A stretch of DNA of 42,471 bases from a bacterium (GTDB lineage: Bacteria; Verrucomicrobiota; Verrucomicrobiia; Limisphaerales; RI-55). The DNA lies in assembly GCA_016124235.1 (NCBI GenBank), contig WGOC01000035.1, forward strand, positions 1-42,471, written 5' to 3'. Within the stretch, counting starts at the first letter, position 1. Each line of letters begins with the position of its first letter. A program made the position numbers and the translations under genes. Shown piece by piece: positions 24,064 through 35,157 of the stretch. Below the pieces are notes generated by a model. The model made no database searches and had not been told where the DNA came from. It was given only the letters and a program-made list of their open reading frames with translations.

Positions 24064-25908
24064 ATGTTTCTCCCGCAGGAGTTTATTCATCGGCTCGAGC
24101 AAGGCGCCTTCGGTCGCATTGTGCAGGTTGCCGCCGTGGCTTTGTTGATCGCCGCAGTCGCGGTGACCTACGATCTTAGGGCGTTTAAAAACCTATCCAC
24201 CGCGGAAGGGATGGATGCCGCGCAACTGGCGCGCAATCTGGCCGCCGGTCGGGGATACACCACGTACAACATTTCGCCGCTGAGCATTCATCTGGTGAAA
24301 AGCAAGCAGGCGGAGCGGATCAAGGAACAGGAATCCGCGAAGGTCGCCGTCGCTCCGCAACAACTAATGGACCAAGCCAAACTCCGGAACAATCATCCGG
24401 ACCTGGCCAATCCGCCGCTGTATCCGTACTTGCTCTCGCTCTATCTGCGCGCGGTCAACCCTGACTACACCATCGGCCGTAATTTTGAACGATCGGGGCC
24501 GGACATGGTGATCGCGATTTTCAATCAACTGCTCCTTGGTCTGGCGGCGTTGTTGGTCTTTTTGCTCGCCCGCAAGCTGTTCGATCCCGTCGTCGCGTGG
24601 ACCGCGATGCTGTTGTTTGTCGCGTCGGGATTGTTCTGGAAAATCAGTTCCTCCGGGCAATCTACCATGCTCCTGCTCGTCATTTTCCTCGCCTTGCTCT
24701 GGACGCTCGCGGCTTTCGAACGCGGGATACAATCCGGCGATTGGTCCAATGCACGCCAGACGCTGGTCGCCGCCGCAATCGGGCTTTTGGTGGGACTCGG
24801 ATTTCTCACCCGATATGCTTTCGGATTCGTGATCATTCCCGTCGTCGTCTTCCTCATGCTCTACAGCGGCACTCGTCGATTTGCGACCGTCCTGACGACG
24901 CTCATCGTCTTCACCATCGTGATCACTCCGTGGATTCAAAGGAACCTGCGGGTTTCGGGCGAACCATTCGGCACCGCGAGCTATGCCGTCTTTGAATCGA
25001 CCGACAAATTCCCGGCCGACGAAATCCCTCGGTCGTTGGAAGTTGATACCCGGTCGTTCGTATTCCAGGACTACATCCGCAAGTTCAAAAACAATCTGCC
25101 GGACATCCTGCAAAAGGAACTGCCGACGCTGGGCGGCACGTGGATGACGGCGTTCTTTTTTGTCGGGCTGATGGTCGTGTTTCGCAGTTCAACGTTGAAT
25201 CGTTTCCGGGGTTTTCTGTTGATGGTCCTGGCACTTTTTATTGTCGTGCAAGCGTTGGGCCGGACGCAATTAAGTGAGGATTCGCCGGTCATCAACACGG
25301 AAAACCTGCTCGTGTTGCTCGCGCCCGCCGTCATCATTTTTGGCGTCAGCTTCTTCTTCACGCTGCTGGAGCAATGGAATGTTCCCGAATTCGGATTCCG
25401 CGTCATCCTCACCACCATGTTCGGTGCGTTGATCAGTCTGCCGTTGATTTTCATGCTGCTTTCTCGAACCTACTCCGTGGCCTATCCCCCGTATTTCCCG
25501 CCGGTCATTCAAATCACGTCCGGGTGGCTGCGGGAGAACGAGCAAATGATGAGCGACATCCCGTGGGCGGTTGCCTGGTACGGCGATCGGCAGTGCGTGC
25601 TGTGGACGCGAAATCCCGGTGATGATTTTTACCAGATCTACGACTACGACAAACCGATCAATGCCTTGTATTTGAGCCCGAAGGCACTCGACCAGCATCT
25701 ACTCTCACAATTACTGAAAGGTGCCGGAGCAGCCTGGGGCCGGCCGTTCCTGGTGGATGTCATCGCGCGGCAGGAGATTCCGAAGCAATTCCCTCTGAAG
25801 TACGCACCGCCTCGCGGTTTCTGGCCGCAGAATACGGAGGCAACTTACTACGATCCCAGCGAAGAAAAGCCGGAGCAATTGTTCCTGACCGATCGGATTA
25901 GATGGTGA
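24064..25908 (+). CDS. Membrane glycosyltransferase (GT39/ArnT-like)
   Basis: This 614-residue polytopic membrane protein has about ten predicted spans and the opening pattern of lipid-linked sugar transferases: a first span (residues 18-38), then the loop STAEGMDAAQLARNLAAGRGYTT, where the acidic residue after GM matches the conserved D/E of GT39/GT83 enzymes. The C-terminal 130 residues form a soluble domain ending in PEQLFLTDRIRW. It would transfer a sugar from a polyprenyl-phosphate donor to a lipid or protein at the outer face of the inner membrane. It is joined to the NtrC-type regulator by 3 bp, an unusual partner for this enzyme. Acceptor and donor are unknown. Confidence 0.8.
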   Translation: MFLPQEFIHRLEQGAFGRIVQVAAVALLIAAVAVTYDLRAFKNLSTAEGMDAAQLARNLAAGRGYTTYNISPLSIHLVKSKQAERIKEQESAKVAVAPQQLMDQAKLRNNHPDLANPPLYPYLLSLYLRAVNPDYTIGRNFERSGPDMVIAIFNQLLLGLAALLVFLLARKLFDPVVAWTAMLLFVASGLFWKISSSGQSTMLLLVIFLALLWTLAAFERGIQSGDWSNARQTLVAAAIGLLVGLGFLTRYAFGFVIIPVVVFLMLYSGTRRFATVLTTLIVFTIVITPWIQRNLRVSGEPFGTASYAVFESTDKFPADEIPRSLEVDTRSFVFQDYIRKFKNNLPDILQKELPTLGGTWMTAFFFVGLMVVFRSSTLNRFRGFLLMVLALFIVVQALGRTQLSEDSPVINTENLLVLLAPAVIIFGVSFFFTLLEQWNVPEFGFRVILTTMFGALISLPLIFMLLSRTYSVAYPPYFPPVIQITSGWLRENEQMMSDIPWAVAWYGDRQCVLWTRNPGDDFYQIYDYDKPINALYLSPKALDQHLLSQLLKGAGAAWGRPFLVDVIARQEIPKQFPLKYAPPRGFWPQNTEATYYDPSEEKPEQLFLTDRIRW

Positions 25909-25967
25909 GTTCGATCTGCGTTGGAGCAGCTCAAGCCGGGGGGAGTTGGCTCAATGTTTGTATCCCA

Positions 25968-26183
25968 CTACCGATTCGCCATGCCGATGACAGTACCGAT
26001 AGCCACGGCAAGAATGAGACCGAGTAACCCAAATAAACGAACTTGCCTGTGGCAATCATTACAGACTTTCAAAGGCCACCACATGAAGCGCGTGATGATA
26101 GAAATGCCAACAAGTGCCAAAAGGCCAGGAGAGCATCGCTCATCGTCGCGTTTCTGCTTTCGGCAATTTGCGCAGATGAACAT
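25968..26183 (-). CDS. Small two-span membrane protein with paired CxxC motifs
   Basis: This 71-residue hypothetical protein has CANC (4-7) and CNDC (41-44) motifs that could bind one zinc ion, a hydrophobic stretch at 20-35 and another at 51-68, ending GMANR. I do not recognise it. Composition, the two matched CxxC motifs and the membrane pattern suggest it is real. No strong ribosome-binding site is visible. It is next to another tiny membrane protein (26211-26375, same strand) whose last residues (LLGLILWLANRH) resemble its own end (LLGLILAVAIG...ANR), so the two may be related. Confidence 0.5.
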   Translation of the reverse strand: MFICANCRKQKRDDERCSPGLLALVGISIITRFMWWPLKVCNDCHRQVRLFGLLGLILAVAIGTVIGMANR

Positions 26184-26210
26184 TAAACCAGTTGACCGCG
26201 TTACTTTTGT

Positions 26211-26375
26211 CTAGTGCCGGTTGGCCAGCCACAGGATCAACCCCAACAAACCGCCAATGAACACTCCCGTGCCGATACCCGCCGCAATCAACCGGTAGTA
26301 GCGCTTCTTGAGCGCCTTTCCGCTAACCGGATATACGTAATACAGATTGCGCTTAGCGTCGCGTTTTTTGCCCAT
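26211..26375 (-). CDS. Very small single-span membrane protein
   Basis: From the ATG at 26375 the protein has 54 residues: a basic N terminus (MGKKRDAKRN, then KALKKRYYR) and one glycine-rich membrane segment (28-51). A longer in-frame start at 26543 gives 110 residues, but the added part has no conserved look. The positive-inside rule puts the N terminus in the cytoplasm. Function is unknown. It lies 27 bp upstream of the CxxC membrane protein and divergent from dnaB. Confidence 0.4.
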   Translation of the reverse strand: MGKKRDAKRNLYYVYPVSGKALKKRYYRLIAAGIGTGVFIGGLLGLILWLANRH

Positions 26376-26569
26376 ACAACAACTACGAGTAACGTGATTG
26401 GAAATACTATTACCGCAGTTCAATCTGTTTTGAAGTTGAATTTCGAATGTCCGTGATTCCAGATGGTTTCGGTAAGTAAATAACTTGTGAATAAGCTCCC
26501 CAATAGCCTGCCGGCAATTTTGGGTAATTGAGTTTTGAGACATTCCGCAAAGCCAGCTAGCAACAACGA

Positions 26570-28063
26570 ATGATTGATTCCGTCATCCCTGAATCCTCCG
26601 GTGGGTCGTCCGCGCCCGCCGATTTGAAGAAGGCGCGGCGTCGCAAGGCGTTGACCGATGTGGCGGCGGCCCTGGTGCCGGATCGGTTGCCGCCTCATTC
26701 CAAGGAGGCCGAGCAAGGGGTGTTGGGTTGCATCCTGCTGGACCCGCCGCTCTGCCTGGGCGAGTGCATTGAGAAATGCAAAAGCGGCTCCGAAGTGTTT
26801 TACGATCTCAAACACCAGGTCATTTACGATGCGCTGGTGGCCATGAGCACCAAGGGCGACGCGATCGATCTCATCACGCTTCAGCAATACCTCAAGGACA
26901 ACAAGCAGCTCGATGCCGTCGGTGGGATTGCCTACCTCATGTCGCTCGCCGACGCGGTCCCTTCAGCGGCAAATCTGAAATACTACCTCACGATCGTCCT
27001 CGATAAGCACATTCTCCGGCGCATCATTCGCGTGTCGTCTGAAGTGGTTTCCAATTCCTACGAGTTCGAAGGTGAGGTGGATCGGCTACTCGACGAAGTG
27101 GAGACCAAGATCCTCCGCTTGAGCGAAGAGCGGGTGGAAGGTTCTTCGATGGCGATGAAGGAACTCGTCCACAAGGCCATCAATACGATCGAAGATTATT
27201 ACAAGCGCGAGGGGAACATCACCGGCGTCAGTACGGGATTCCCGGATCTCGACAAGATGACCACCGGCTTGCACGAGGGCGAAATGATCGTCATCGCTGC
27301 CCGTCCTTCCATGGGCAAAACCTCACTGGCGATGAACATCGCCGAGCACGCGGCGCTGGAACAAAACGTCCCCGTCGGGGTGTTCAGTCTGGAAATGTCC
27401 GCCGAATCACTCGTGCTTCGCATGCTGTGTTCCCGGGCACGCGTCAATCTGCGCAGTATCCGTGAAGGCTTCCTCGCGGAACGGGATTTCCCCAAGCTCA
27501 CCAACGCCGCCAGCCGGATGGGTAAGGCACCCCTGCACATTGACGACTCGGCCGGGTTGTCGATCCTGCAATTGCGGGCCAAGGCCCGCCGCATGTACAA
27601 CCAGCATGGCATCAGGCTTTTCGTCATTGACTACCTCCAGCTGCTTCATTCTACTTCGCGCCGTTCCGCGGACAACCGGCAGCAGGAAATCGCTGAAATA
27701 TCGAGTGGCATCAAGGCCCTGGCGAAGGAACTGAAAGTTCCGGTCATCGTCCTCGCCCAGCTCAATCGTGACGTAGAAAAGCGGCCCAAAGCCACCCCGA
27801 TGCTTTCCGACCTACGGGAATCCGGCTCGATTGAACAGGATGCCGACTTGGTGGGTCTGCTCTACAAGCCCAACAAGAATGAGGGTGACGACCGGGAAGA
27901 TGCCGATATCGATGACCCCAATGATTCGCAGCGGGTCAATCTGCTGATTGCCAAGCAGCGTAACGGCCCGACTGGTGACGTTGAACTGGTCTTCCTGAAA
28001 GGCTTCACCCGTTACGAAAGCCTTTCGAAGGTCAGCGTTGAAGACGTGCCGCCGGGCGATTAA
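26570..28063 (+). CDS. dnaB: Replicative DNA helicase DnaB
   Basis: This 497-residue hexameric helicase of the replication fork has an N-terminal collar domain (about residues 36-140: PPHSKEAEQGVLGCILLD) and a RecA-like domain: Walker A ARPSMGKTS (244-252), GVFSLEMSAE, Walker B LFVIDYLQLL, the DnaB motif LRESGSIEQDADLV and the arginine finger region AKQRNGPTG. The length is normal. The next gene, bamA, starts 3 bp after its stop, so the replication helicase and the outer-membrane assembly factor probably share a transcript. Confidence 0.97.
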   Translation: MIDSVIPESSGGSSAPADLKKARRRKALTDVAAALVPDRLPPHSKEAEQGVLGCILLDPPLCLGECIEKCKSGSEVFYDLKHQVIYDALVAMSTKGDAIDLITLQQYLKDNKQLDAVGGIAYLMSLADAVPSAANLKYYLTIVLDKHILRRIIRVSSEVVSNSYEFEGEVDRLLDEVETKILRLSEERVEGSSMAMKELVHKAINTIEDYYKREGNITGVSTGFPDLDKMTTGLHEGEMIVIAARPSMGKTSLAMNIAEHAALEQNVPVGVFSLEMSAESLVLRMLCSRARVNLRSIREGFLAERDFPKLTNAASRMGKAPLHIDDSAGLSILQLRAKARRMYNQHGIRLFVIDYLQLLHSTSRRSADNRQQEIAEISSGIKALAKELKVPVIVLAQLNRDVEKRPKATPMLSDLRESGSIEQDADLVGLLYKPNKNEGDDREDADIDDPNDSQRVNLLIAKQRNGPTGDVELVFLKGFTRYESLSKVSVEDVPPGD

Positions 28064-28066
28064 TGC

Positions 28067-30421
28067 ATGAACTATCTGACGAGAGCTGCCCTGCTTATCG
28101 GGGCGATTTGTGTGCTGCTCGCACCAGCGGCCCGCGCCCAGGATGGGTCGGACGTTTACAAGGTATCTATCCGTCACGTCGGCCCGCCCGCCGTCAGTGA
28201 CGCCCTCATCCTGTCGAACATTCGCGTCACCGCCGGCACCAAGTACAATCGCAACGCCATTGATGACGACGTTCGGAACCTGTATGCGACCGGCTATTTC
28301 TACGCGATCCAGGTTCTGCAGGATTACGATCCCGCCAAAGGGTATCACCTCATCTACGTCGTCCAGGGGAACCCGTTGCTCACGGACATCCGGTTCGAGG
28401 GAAACTCCAAATACAAAGACAGCAAGCTGCTCAAAACAATCGGCTCCAAAGTGGGCCGTCCGCTGAGCGACCTGCAATTATTTCAGGACGCCGAAGCGAT
28501 CAAGAAGCTTTACCAAAAGGCCGGCTATCCCGGCACCAAGGTCGACAAACCGATCCCCAGCATCGATGAACAAGCCGGTCGCGCGACGGTGACTTTCAAA
28601 ATTGAAGAGGCCCCGCGGATCAAAATCCGGGATGTGATCTTCGAAGGCGCGACGGCCTTCAAACAAAGCAAGCTCCGTAAAGTCATCAAAACGCGGCGCT
28701 GGTGGATGTTCTCCTGGTTGACTGGCAGCGGCACTTTCAAGGAAGACCAATTTGACGAAGACAAGGAAAAGCTAGCGGACTATTACCGTGCCCACGGGTA
28801 TCTCGATTTCGAGATTAAGGAAGTGAAGTTTGATTACCCGGAACCGAATCGCATGCTTATCCGGTTCCAGGTCTTCGAGGGGCGCCAATACCACGTCGGC
28901 TCGGTGGGCTTCAAGGGCATCACGCTCGTCAACACGAACAAGCTTGAAAAGGACCTCACGATGGGCACCGGGGCGGTGTTCACGCCCAAAGGCCTCTACG
29001 ATGACATCGACAAAGTCGAAGACGCCTACGGCACACTGGGGCACATCAATGCGCGGGCGGTTCCCGAGAAAAGCCCGAACGTCGAAACCGGCAACATGGA
29101 CCTGGTCTACGACGTCACCGAAGGCGACCAGGTCTTCATCGAACGCATCGACATCCGCGGCAATACCAAAACCAAGGATCGCGTGATCCGGCGGGAATTG
29201 CTCGTCAATCCCGGCGAGCCCTTCAATAAGGTACTGGTCAAATACAGCACGAACCGTATCGGGCTCCTGAACTATTTTGAGAAAATCAGTTGGGACCACG
29301 AGAAGACGGACGTACCAAATCGTGAGAATCTGGTCATCAACGTCGACGAGAAGAGCACCGGCAATGTGCAGGTCGGTGCGGGACTCAGCACCGTGGAAAG
29401 CCTCGTTGGCTTTGCCGAAATCAGCCAGAGCAACTTCGATCTGTTCAATCCTCCGTACTTTACCGGCGGCGGCCAGAAGGCGGTCTTGCGGGTCCAGCTC
29501 GGCACGCAAAAGCAGGATTACTCGCTGACTTTTCAGGAGCCGTGGTTGTTTGGTCGCAAGTTGATTTACACGCAGGATTTGTATCACCGCGAACTCAACT
29601 ACCAGTCCACGCTTTACAACGAGCGCCACTCGGGTGCCAACACCGCCTTCACGCGACCGCTGGGCTCGGAGTTCCTGCGCGGCACACTGAATTATCGTAT
29701 CGACTACGGCGGCATCCTGGATGTCGATCCCAGTGCGTCGCCGGCCATCAAGGACGAAGAAGGTGAAAGGCTGATTTCCGAGCTCGGATTGAATTTTGAC
29801 TATGACCGTCGTCGCGGCGGCCTCCTGGCCAATCACGGTTTTCGCACCAAGTTTGAAACCGGCGTTGCTGGCGGACCGTTTGGTGGTGACGCGGATTTCT
29901 ATCACCTTGAACTGAAGCATGCCCATTACTTCCCCGGTTTTGCCGAAGGCCACATCATCGAAGTGCAGGGCCGCATCGGTGTCATAGACAACTACGGACG
30001 CTCGAGTAACGTGCCGTTGTTTGAGCGGTCATTCCTCGGTGGCGCATTCAACATGCGCGGATTCGATTACCGCGATGTCGGTCCGAAGGACATCACCGGT
30101 GAACCGCTCGGCGGTGAAACCTCGTGGTTCGGCTCGGTCGAATACAGCCTGCCGGTGATCGATCGCGTCCGCTTCGCCGTGTTTTACGACATCGGCATGG
30201 TTTATCAGAACGCCTACAGCTTTGACTCCAAGGTTTACGACCGGAATGGAAACTTCATTTTGGACACGGGCCCGTACAACGACAACTTCGGATTCGGTAT
30301 CCGCCTCAACCTACCCATCGGCCCGCTGGTGTTTGACTATGGCATTCCCATCACGAGTGACCAACGCAACCACAGCTCCGGCAAATTCCAGTTCCGCGCC
30401 GGCTACCAGCGCGACTTTTAA
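28067..30421 (+). CDS. bamA: Outer membrane protein assembly factor BamA
   Basis: The 784-residue protein has a signal peptide (LLIGAICVLLAPAARAQ) and five POTRA repeats (for example DIRFEGNSKYKDSKLLKTIG, VIFEGATAFKQSKLRKVI and FIERIDIRGNTKTKDRVIRREL), then the Omp85 beta-barrel from about residue 450 with SFLGGAFNMRGFDYRDVGP and a final phenylalanine (YQRDF). It inserts beta-barrel proteins into the outer membrane and is essential in Gram-negative cells. The skp/ompH chaperone gene follows by 19 bp, the classic bamA-skp pairing. Confidence 0.97.
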   Translation: MNYLTRAALLIGAICVLLAPAARAQDGSDVYKVSIRHVGPPAVSDALILSNIRVTAGTKYNRNAIDDDVRNLYATGYFYAIQVLQDYDPAKGYHLIYVVQGNPLLTDIRFEGNSKYKDSKLLKTIGSKVGRPLSDLQLFQDAEAIKKLYQKAGYPGTKVDKPIPSIDEQAGRATVTFKIEEAPRIKIRDVIFEGATAFKQSKLRKVIKTRRWWMFSWLTGSGTFKEDQFDEDKEKLADYYRAHGYLDFEIKEVKFDYPEPNRMLIRFQVFEGRQYHVGSVGFKGITLVNTNKLEKDLTMGTGAVFTPKGLYDDIDKVEDAYGTLGHINARAVPEKSPNVETGNMDLVYDVTEGDQVFIERIDIRGNTKTKDRVIRRELLVNPGEPFNKVLVKYSTNRIGLLNYFEKISWDHEKTDVPNRENLVINVDEKSTGNVQVGAGLSTVESLVGFAEISQSNFDLFNPPYFTGGGQKAVLRVQLGTQKQDYSLTFQEPWLFGRKLIYTQDLYHRELNYQSTLYNERHSGANTAFTRPLGSEFLRGTLNYRIDYGGILDVDPSASPAIKDEEGERLISELGLNFDYDRRRGGLLANHGFRTKFETGVAGGPFGGDADFYHLELKHAHYFPGFAEGHIIEVQGRIGVIDNYGRSSNVPLFERSFLGGAFNMRGFDYRDVGPKDITGEPLGGETSWFGSVEYSLPVIDRVRFAVFYDIGMVYQNAYSFDSKVYDRNGNFILDTGPYNDNFGFGIRLNLPIGPLVFDYGIPITSDQRNHSSGKFQFRAGYQRDF

Positions 30422-30440
30422 CCCCATCCATTCGTTCAGT

Positions 30441-31070
30441 ATGAAAGCACCCATTTACTCATTGCTCGCTCTCGCGCTTTGCGCCGGAATGTTTGCCGCC
30501 CCCACGACCGCGCGCGCGCAAGGGAAGATCGCCGTTGTCAACCTCCGCGAAGTCTTTGACGGCTACTACAAGCGCAAGCTCGCCGACGCCAAGATCAAGG
30601 AACGCGCCGGTGAGCTCGACAAGGAATTCGAGGACATGACCAACAAGAAGAAGGCGGCCGAGGACGCCTATAATAAGGCGAACGCCAGCGCGACCGATCT
30701 CGCCGCGTCCAAGGAAGAGCGCGATCGTCGGAAAGCCGAAGCCGAACAGAAACTCGGCGAAGTCAAACAGCTCGAGCAGGACATCGCAAAATTCCGGCAA
30801 CAGGCCGAAGCGATTCTCCGCGAACAACAAGTCCGGATGCGTTCACGCGTGCTCGAGGAAATCAGCGCCGAAATCGAAGCCAAGGCCAAGGCCGAGGGCT
30901 ACTATCTCGTGATTAACAAGGACGCGGATGATCGGAACGAGACCAAGATCATCCTCTACCATAACGGCGAGAACGAGATCACTGACGCGATCCTCAAGAA
31001 GCTCAACGCCTCCGCGCCGACCAACCTGGATCTCGGCTCCAGTTCGACCACCGGCGATCAGAAGAAATAG
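30441..31070 (+). CDS. Periplasmic chaperone OmpH/Skp family
   Basis: The start at 30441, with signal peptide LALALCAGMFAAPTTARAQ, gives 209 residues. The mature protein opens with KIAVVNLREVFDGYYK, as in Skp, followed by a long charged coiled coil (about 55-145), then the beta strand EGYYLVINKDADDRNE that closes the trimer body. It would hold unfolded outer-membrane proteins for BamA, its upstream neighbour. The serine-, threonine- and glycine-rich tail is a small extra. A strong terminator lies 22 bp after the stop. Confidence 0.93.
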   Translation: MKAPIYSLLALALCAGMFAAPTTARAQGKIAVVNLREVFDGYYKRKLADAKIKERAGELDKEFEDMTNKKKAAEDAYNKANASATDLAASKEERDRRKAEAEQKLGEVKQLEQDIAKFRQQAEAILREQQVRMRSRVLEEISAEIEAKAKAEGYYLVINKDADDRNETKIILYHNGENEITDAILKKLNASAPTNLDLGSSSTTGDQKK

Positions 31071-31092
31071 CCGAATCAACTCACTCTACCCG

Positions 31093-31128
31093 AACAGGCG
31101 CGGCTCTCTGGTCGCGCCTGTTTTGTTG
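31093..31128 (+). terminator. Intrinsic terminator of the dnaB-bamA-skp run
   Basis: AACAGGCGCG (31093-31102) pairs perfectly with CGCGCCTGTT (31113-31122), giving a 10-bp stem, followed by TTGTTG. It separates skp from clpB. Confidence 0.85.
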
Positions 31129-31251
31129 TACACGGGTAGCCAGGGCGTGCCAATTCGACCGCGAAGTGTGCCTTCCAGTCACACTGATTCTCGAACTGTG
31201 CTTCGTTGAAATCCGAAATCCTCTCAATTGCGGCCCAAAATACGGCAATTC

Positions 31252-31276
31252 CCACGTGGATTTCTCGTTAACGTGG
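31252..31276. promoter_or_regulatory. Inverted repeat upstream of clpB (possible heat-shock operator)
   Basis: CCACGT (31252-31257) and ACGTGG (31271-31276) form a perfect 6-bp inverted repeat with a 13-bp spacer, 39 bp before the clpB start. A direct repeat TCTCAATT also occurs at 31222-31229 and 31277-31284. It is not the CIRCE sequence (no TTAGCACTC), although the arm-spacer design is similar. No clean sigma-70 or sigma-32 promoter could be fixed. Confidence 0.3.
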
Positions 31277-31314
31277 TCTCAATTATTGGCAGGGCTTATT
31301 CTATGAGATGAACC

Positions 31315-33921
<2,607 letters not shown>

Positions 33922-33953
33922 CTGGAATACGTCGAAAGCATAACAGTCAAAGA

Positions 33954-33986
33954 TGGGCCGGCATCAAACGCCGGCCCATTTTCCTT
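33954..33986 (+). terminator. Intrinsic terminator after clpB
   Basis: TGGGCCGGC (33954-33962) pairs perfectly with GCCGGCCCA (33970-33978) around a 7-nt loop and is followed by TTTTCCTT. It lies between convergent clpB and rtcA; its minus-strand side lacks a good T-run. Confidence 0.85.
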
Positions 33987-34022
33987 CAACCGCCAAACGC
34001 AAGAATATTGAGCAGACCGTGT

Positions 34023-35048
34023 TCAGCCACGCTTTTGGAATTCGACGATCACACCGGATTGGGATTCTTGGCGGAAGATAATGTGGTAATCCAAGAAACG
34101 CCCGATCACCTCAGCATTCGTCCGCGCGTGCAGCGACGCCTTCACCGCGCGAAACCTTCCGCCGCCGGCCACCGCCAACGGAATCATCAACTGATCCGCC
34201 AGGTATTCGCCGACCGGTGCGTCACTCGTCAGGTATTCCCGGACTTGATCGACCACGCCGCCGACCACCTTGCCGGACGGAATGTCGCGTTCGCCGAAGC
34301 CCGTGAACACTTCGGTCACGTGTTCGCTTTCGACTTCGGCCATGACCGCGTTGCCCGGCCCCGCGCTGCTCTTGAATCGCGTCAGTTCGATTGCGTCCTC
34401 GGGCCAGTTCAATTTGTTGCGGAGCATTCGCGCCTGCCGCGCACCAATCTCGTCCGGCAGATGCGCAAGTAAAATGCGACCGCGCTTTGCCCTGATCGCA
34501 CCGCGATCCATGAGTTCGATCGGTCGCAACTTTTCGACCGGCTGAATGGTCACGCGAAACCGACCACCGCCAGCGGAATAAAATCCCGGCCGCTCCAACA
34601 CGGCTTCCACTTTCGGACCCATTCGATGCAGGAGCGGCAGAAATGACTTCGCCAGAAAGTCAAACGGCGGTGCCATGGGATTGTGCGTACCGCCTTCCAA
34701 AAACAACGTCGACGGTTCCGTGCCCAGCATGAGCGCCGGCAAGATGGTTTGGAGCACCAACGTCGCACTGCCCGCCGTGCCCACCGCAAACGAATAGGTT
34801 CCTGGCGAAACGGTTCCCGGTTTGAACGTCAGCTTGAGCGAGCCCATTTCCGCACCGTCGGTTTGCGCGTTGCCAATTTTTGTCACTGCCTCAACCGCGG
34901 TGAGATGCTGGCGCAGCAAACCTGATTTGCGTCGCTTCGCGCGGATGTTTTCAATGCGAAACGGCTGACCTGTCACCAGCGCCAACGCCAACGCCGTACG
35001 CAGCACTTGGCCGCCGCCTTCACCTTGTGATCCGTCAATCGTGATCAT
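34023..35048 (-). CDS. rtcA: RNA 3'-terminal phosphate cyclase RtcA
   Basis: This 341-residue enzyme uses ATP to turn an RNA 3'-phosphate into a 2',3'-cyclic phosphate, through an adenylated histidine. It opens ITIDGSQGEGGGQVLRTALAL, the family signature, and has THNPMAPPFDFL and the catalytic histidine H307 in SLHARTNAEVI near the C terminus. Nothing essential appears missing. It is the last gene of the RNA-repair operon, 109 bp after pnkp; that gap carries a short GC-rich repeat (CGCGAATT-type units near 35064-35084). The usual partner, the ligase RtcB, is not in this window, so the cyclase may instead work with the Pnkp-Hen1 enzymes. Confidence 0.95.
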   Translation of the reverse strand: MITIDGSQGEGGGQVLRTALALALVTGQPFRIENIRAKRRKSGLLRQHLTAVEAVTKIGNAQTDGAEMGSLKLTFKPGTVSPGTYSFAVGTAGSATLVLQTILPALMLGTEPSTLFLEGGTHNPMAPPFDFLAKSFLPLLHRMGPKVEAVLERPGFYSAGGGRFRVTIQPVEKLRPIELMDRGAIRAKRGRILLAHLPDEIGARQARMLRNKLNWPEDAIELTRFKSSAGPGNAVMAEVESEHVTEVFTGFGERDIPSGKVVGGVVDQVREYLTSDAPVGEYLADQLMIPLAVAGGGRFRAVKASLHARTNAEVIGRFLDYHIIFRQESQSGVIVEFQKRG

Positions 35049-35157
35049 TGCATTTCCTTTCTACGCGAATTCCGCGAATCCGCGCTAATTCATGAAAATC
35101 CTGTCCAAGCACCTGTTCTCTGCTCGTCATTGGTCATCACTACCACCCTGAGGCCGG

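Noticed and set aside
31252..31276. CIRCE/HrcA operator before clpB
   Set aside because: The inverted repeat arms (CCACGT/ACGTGG) do not match the TTAGCACTC-N9-GAGTGCTAA consensus.
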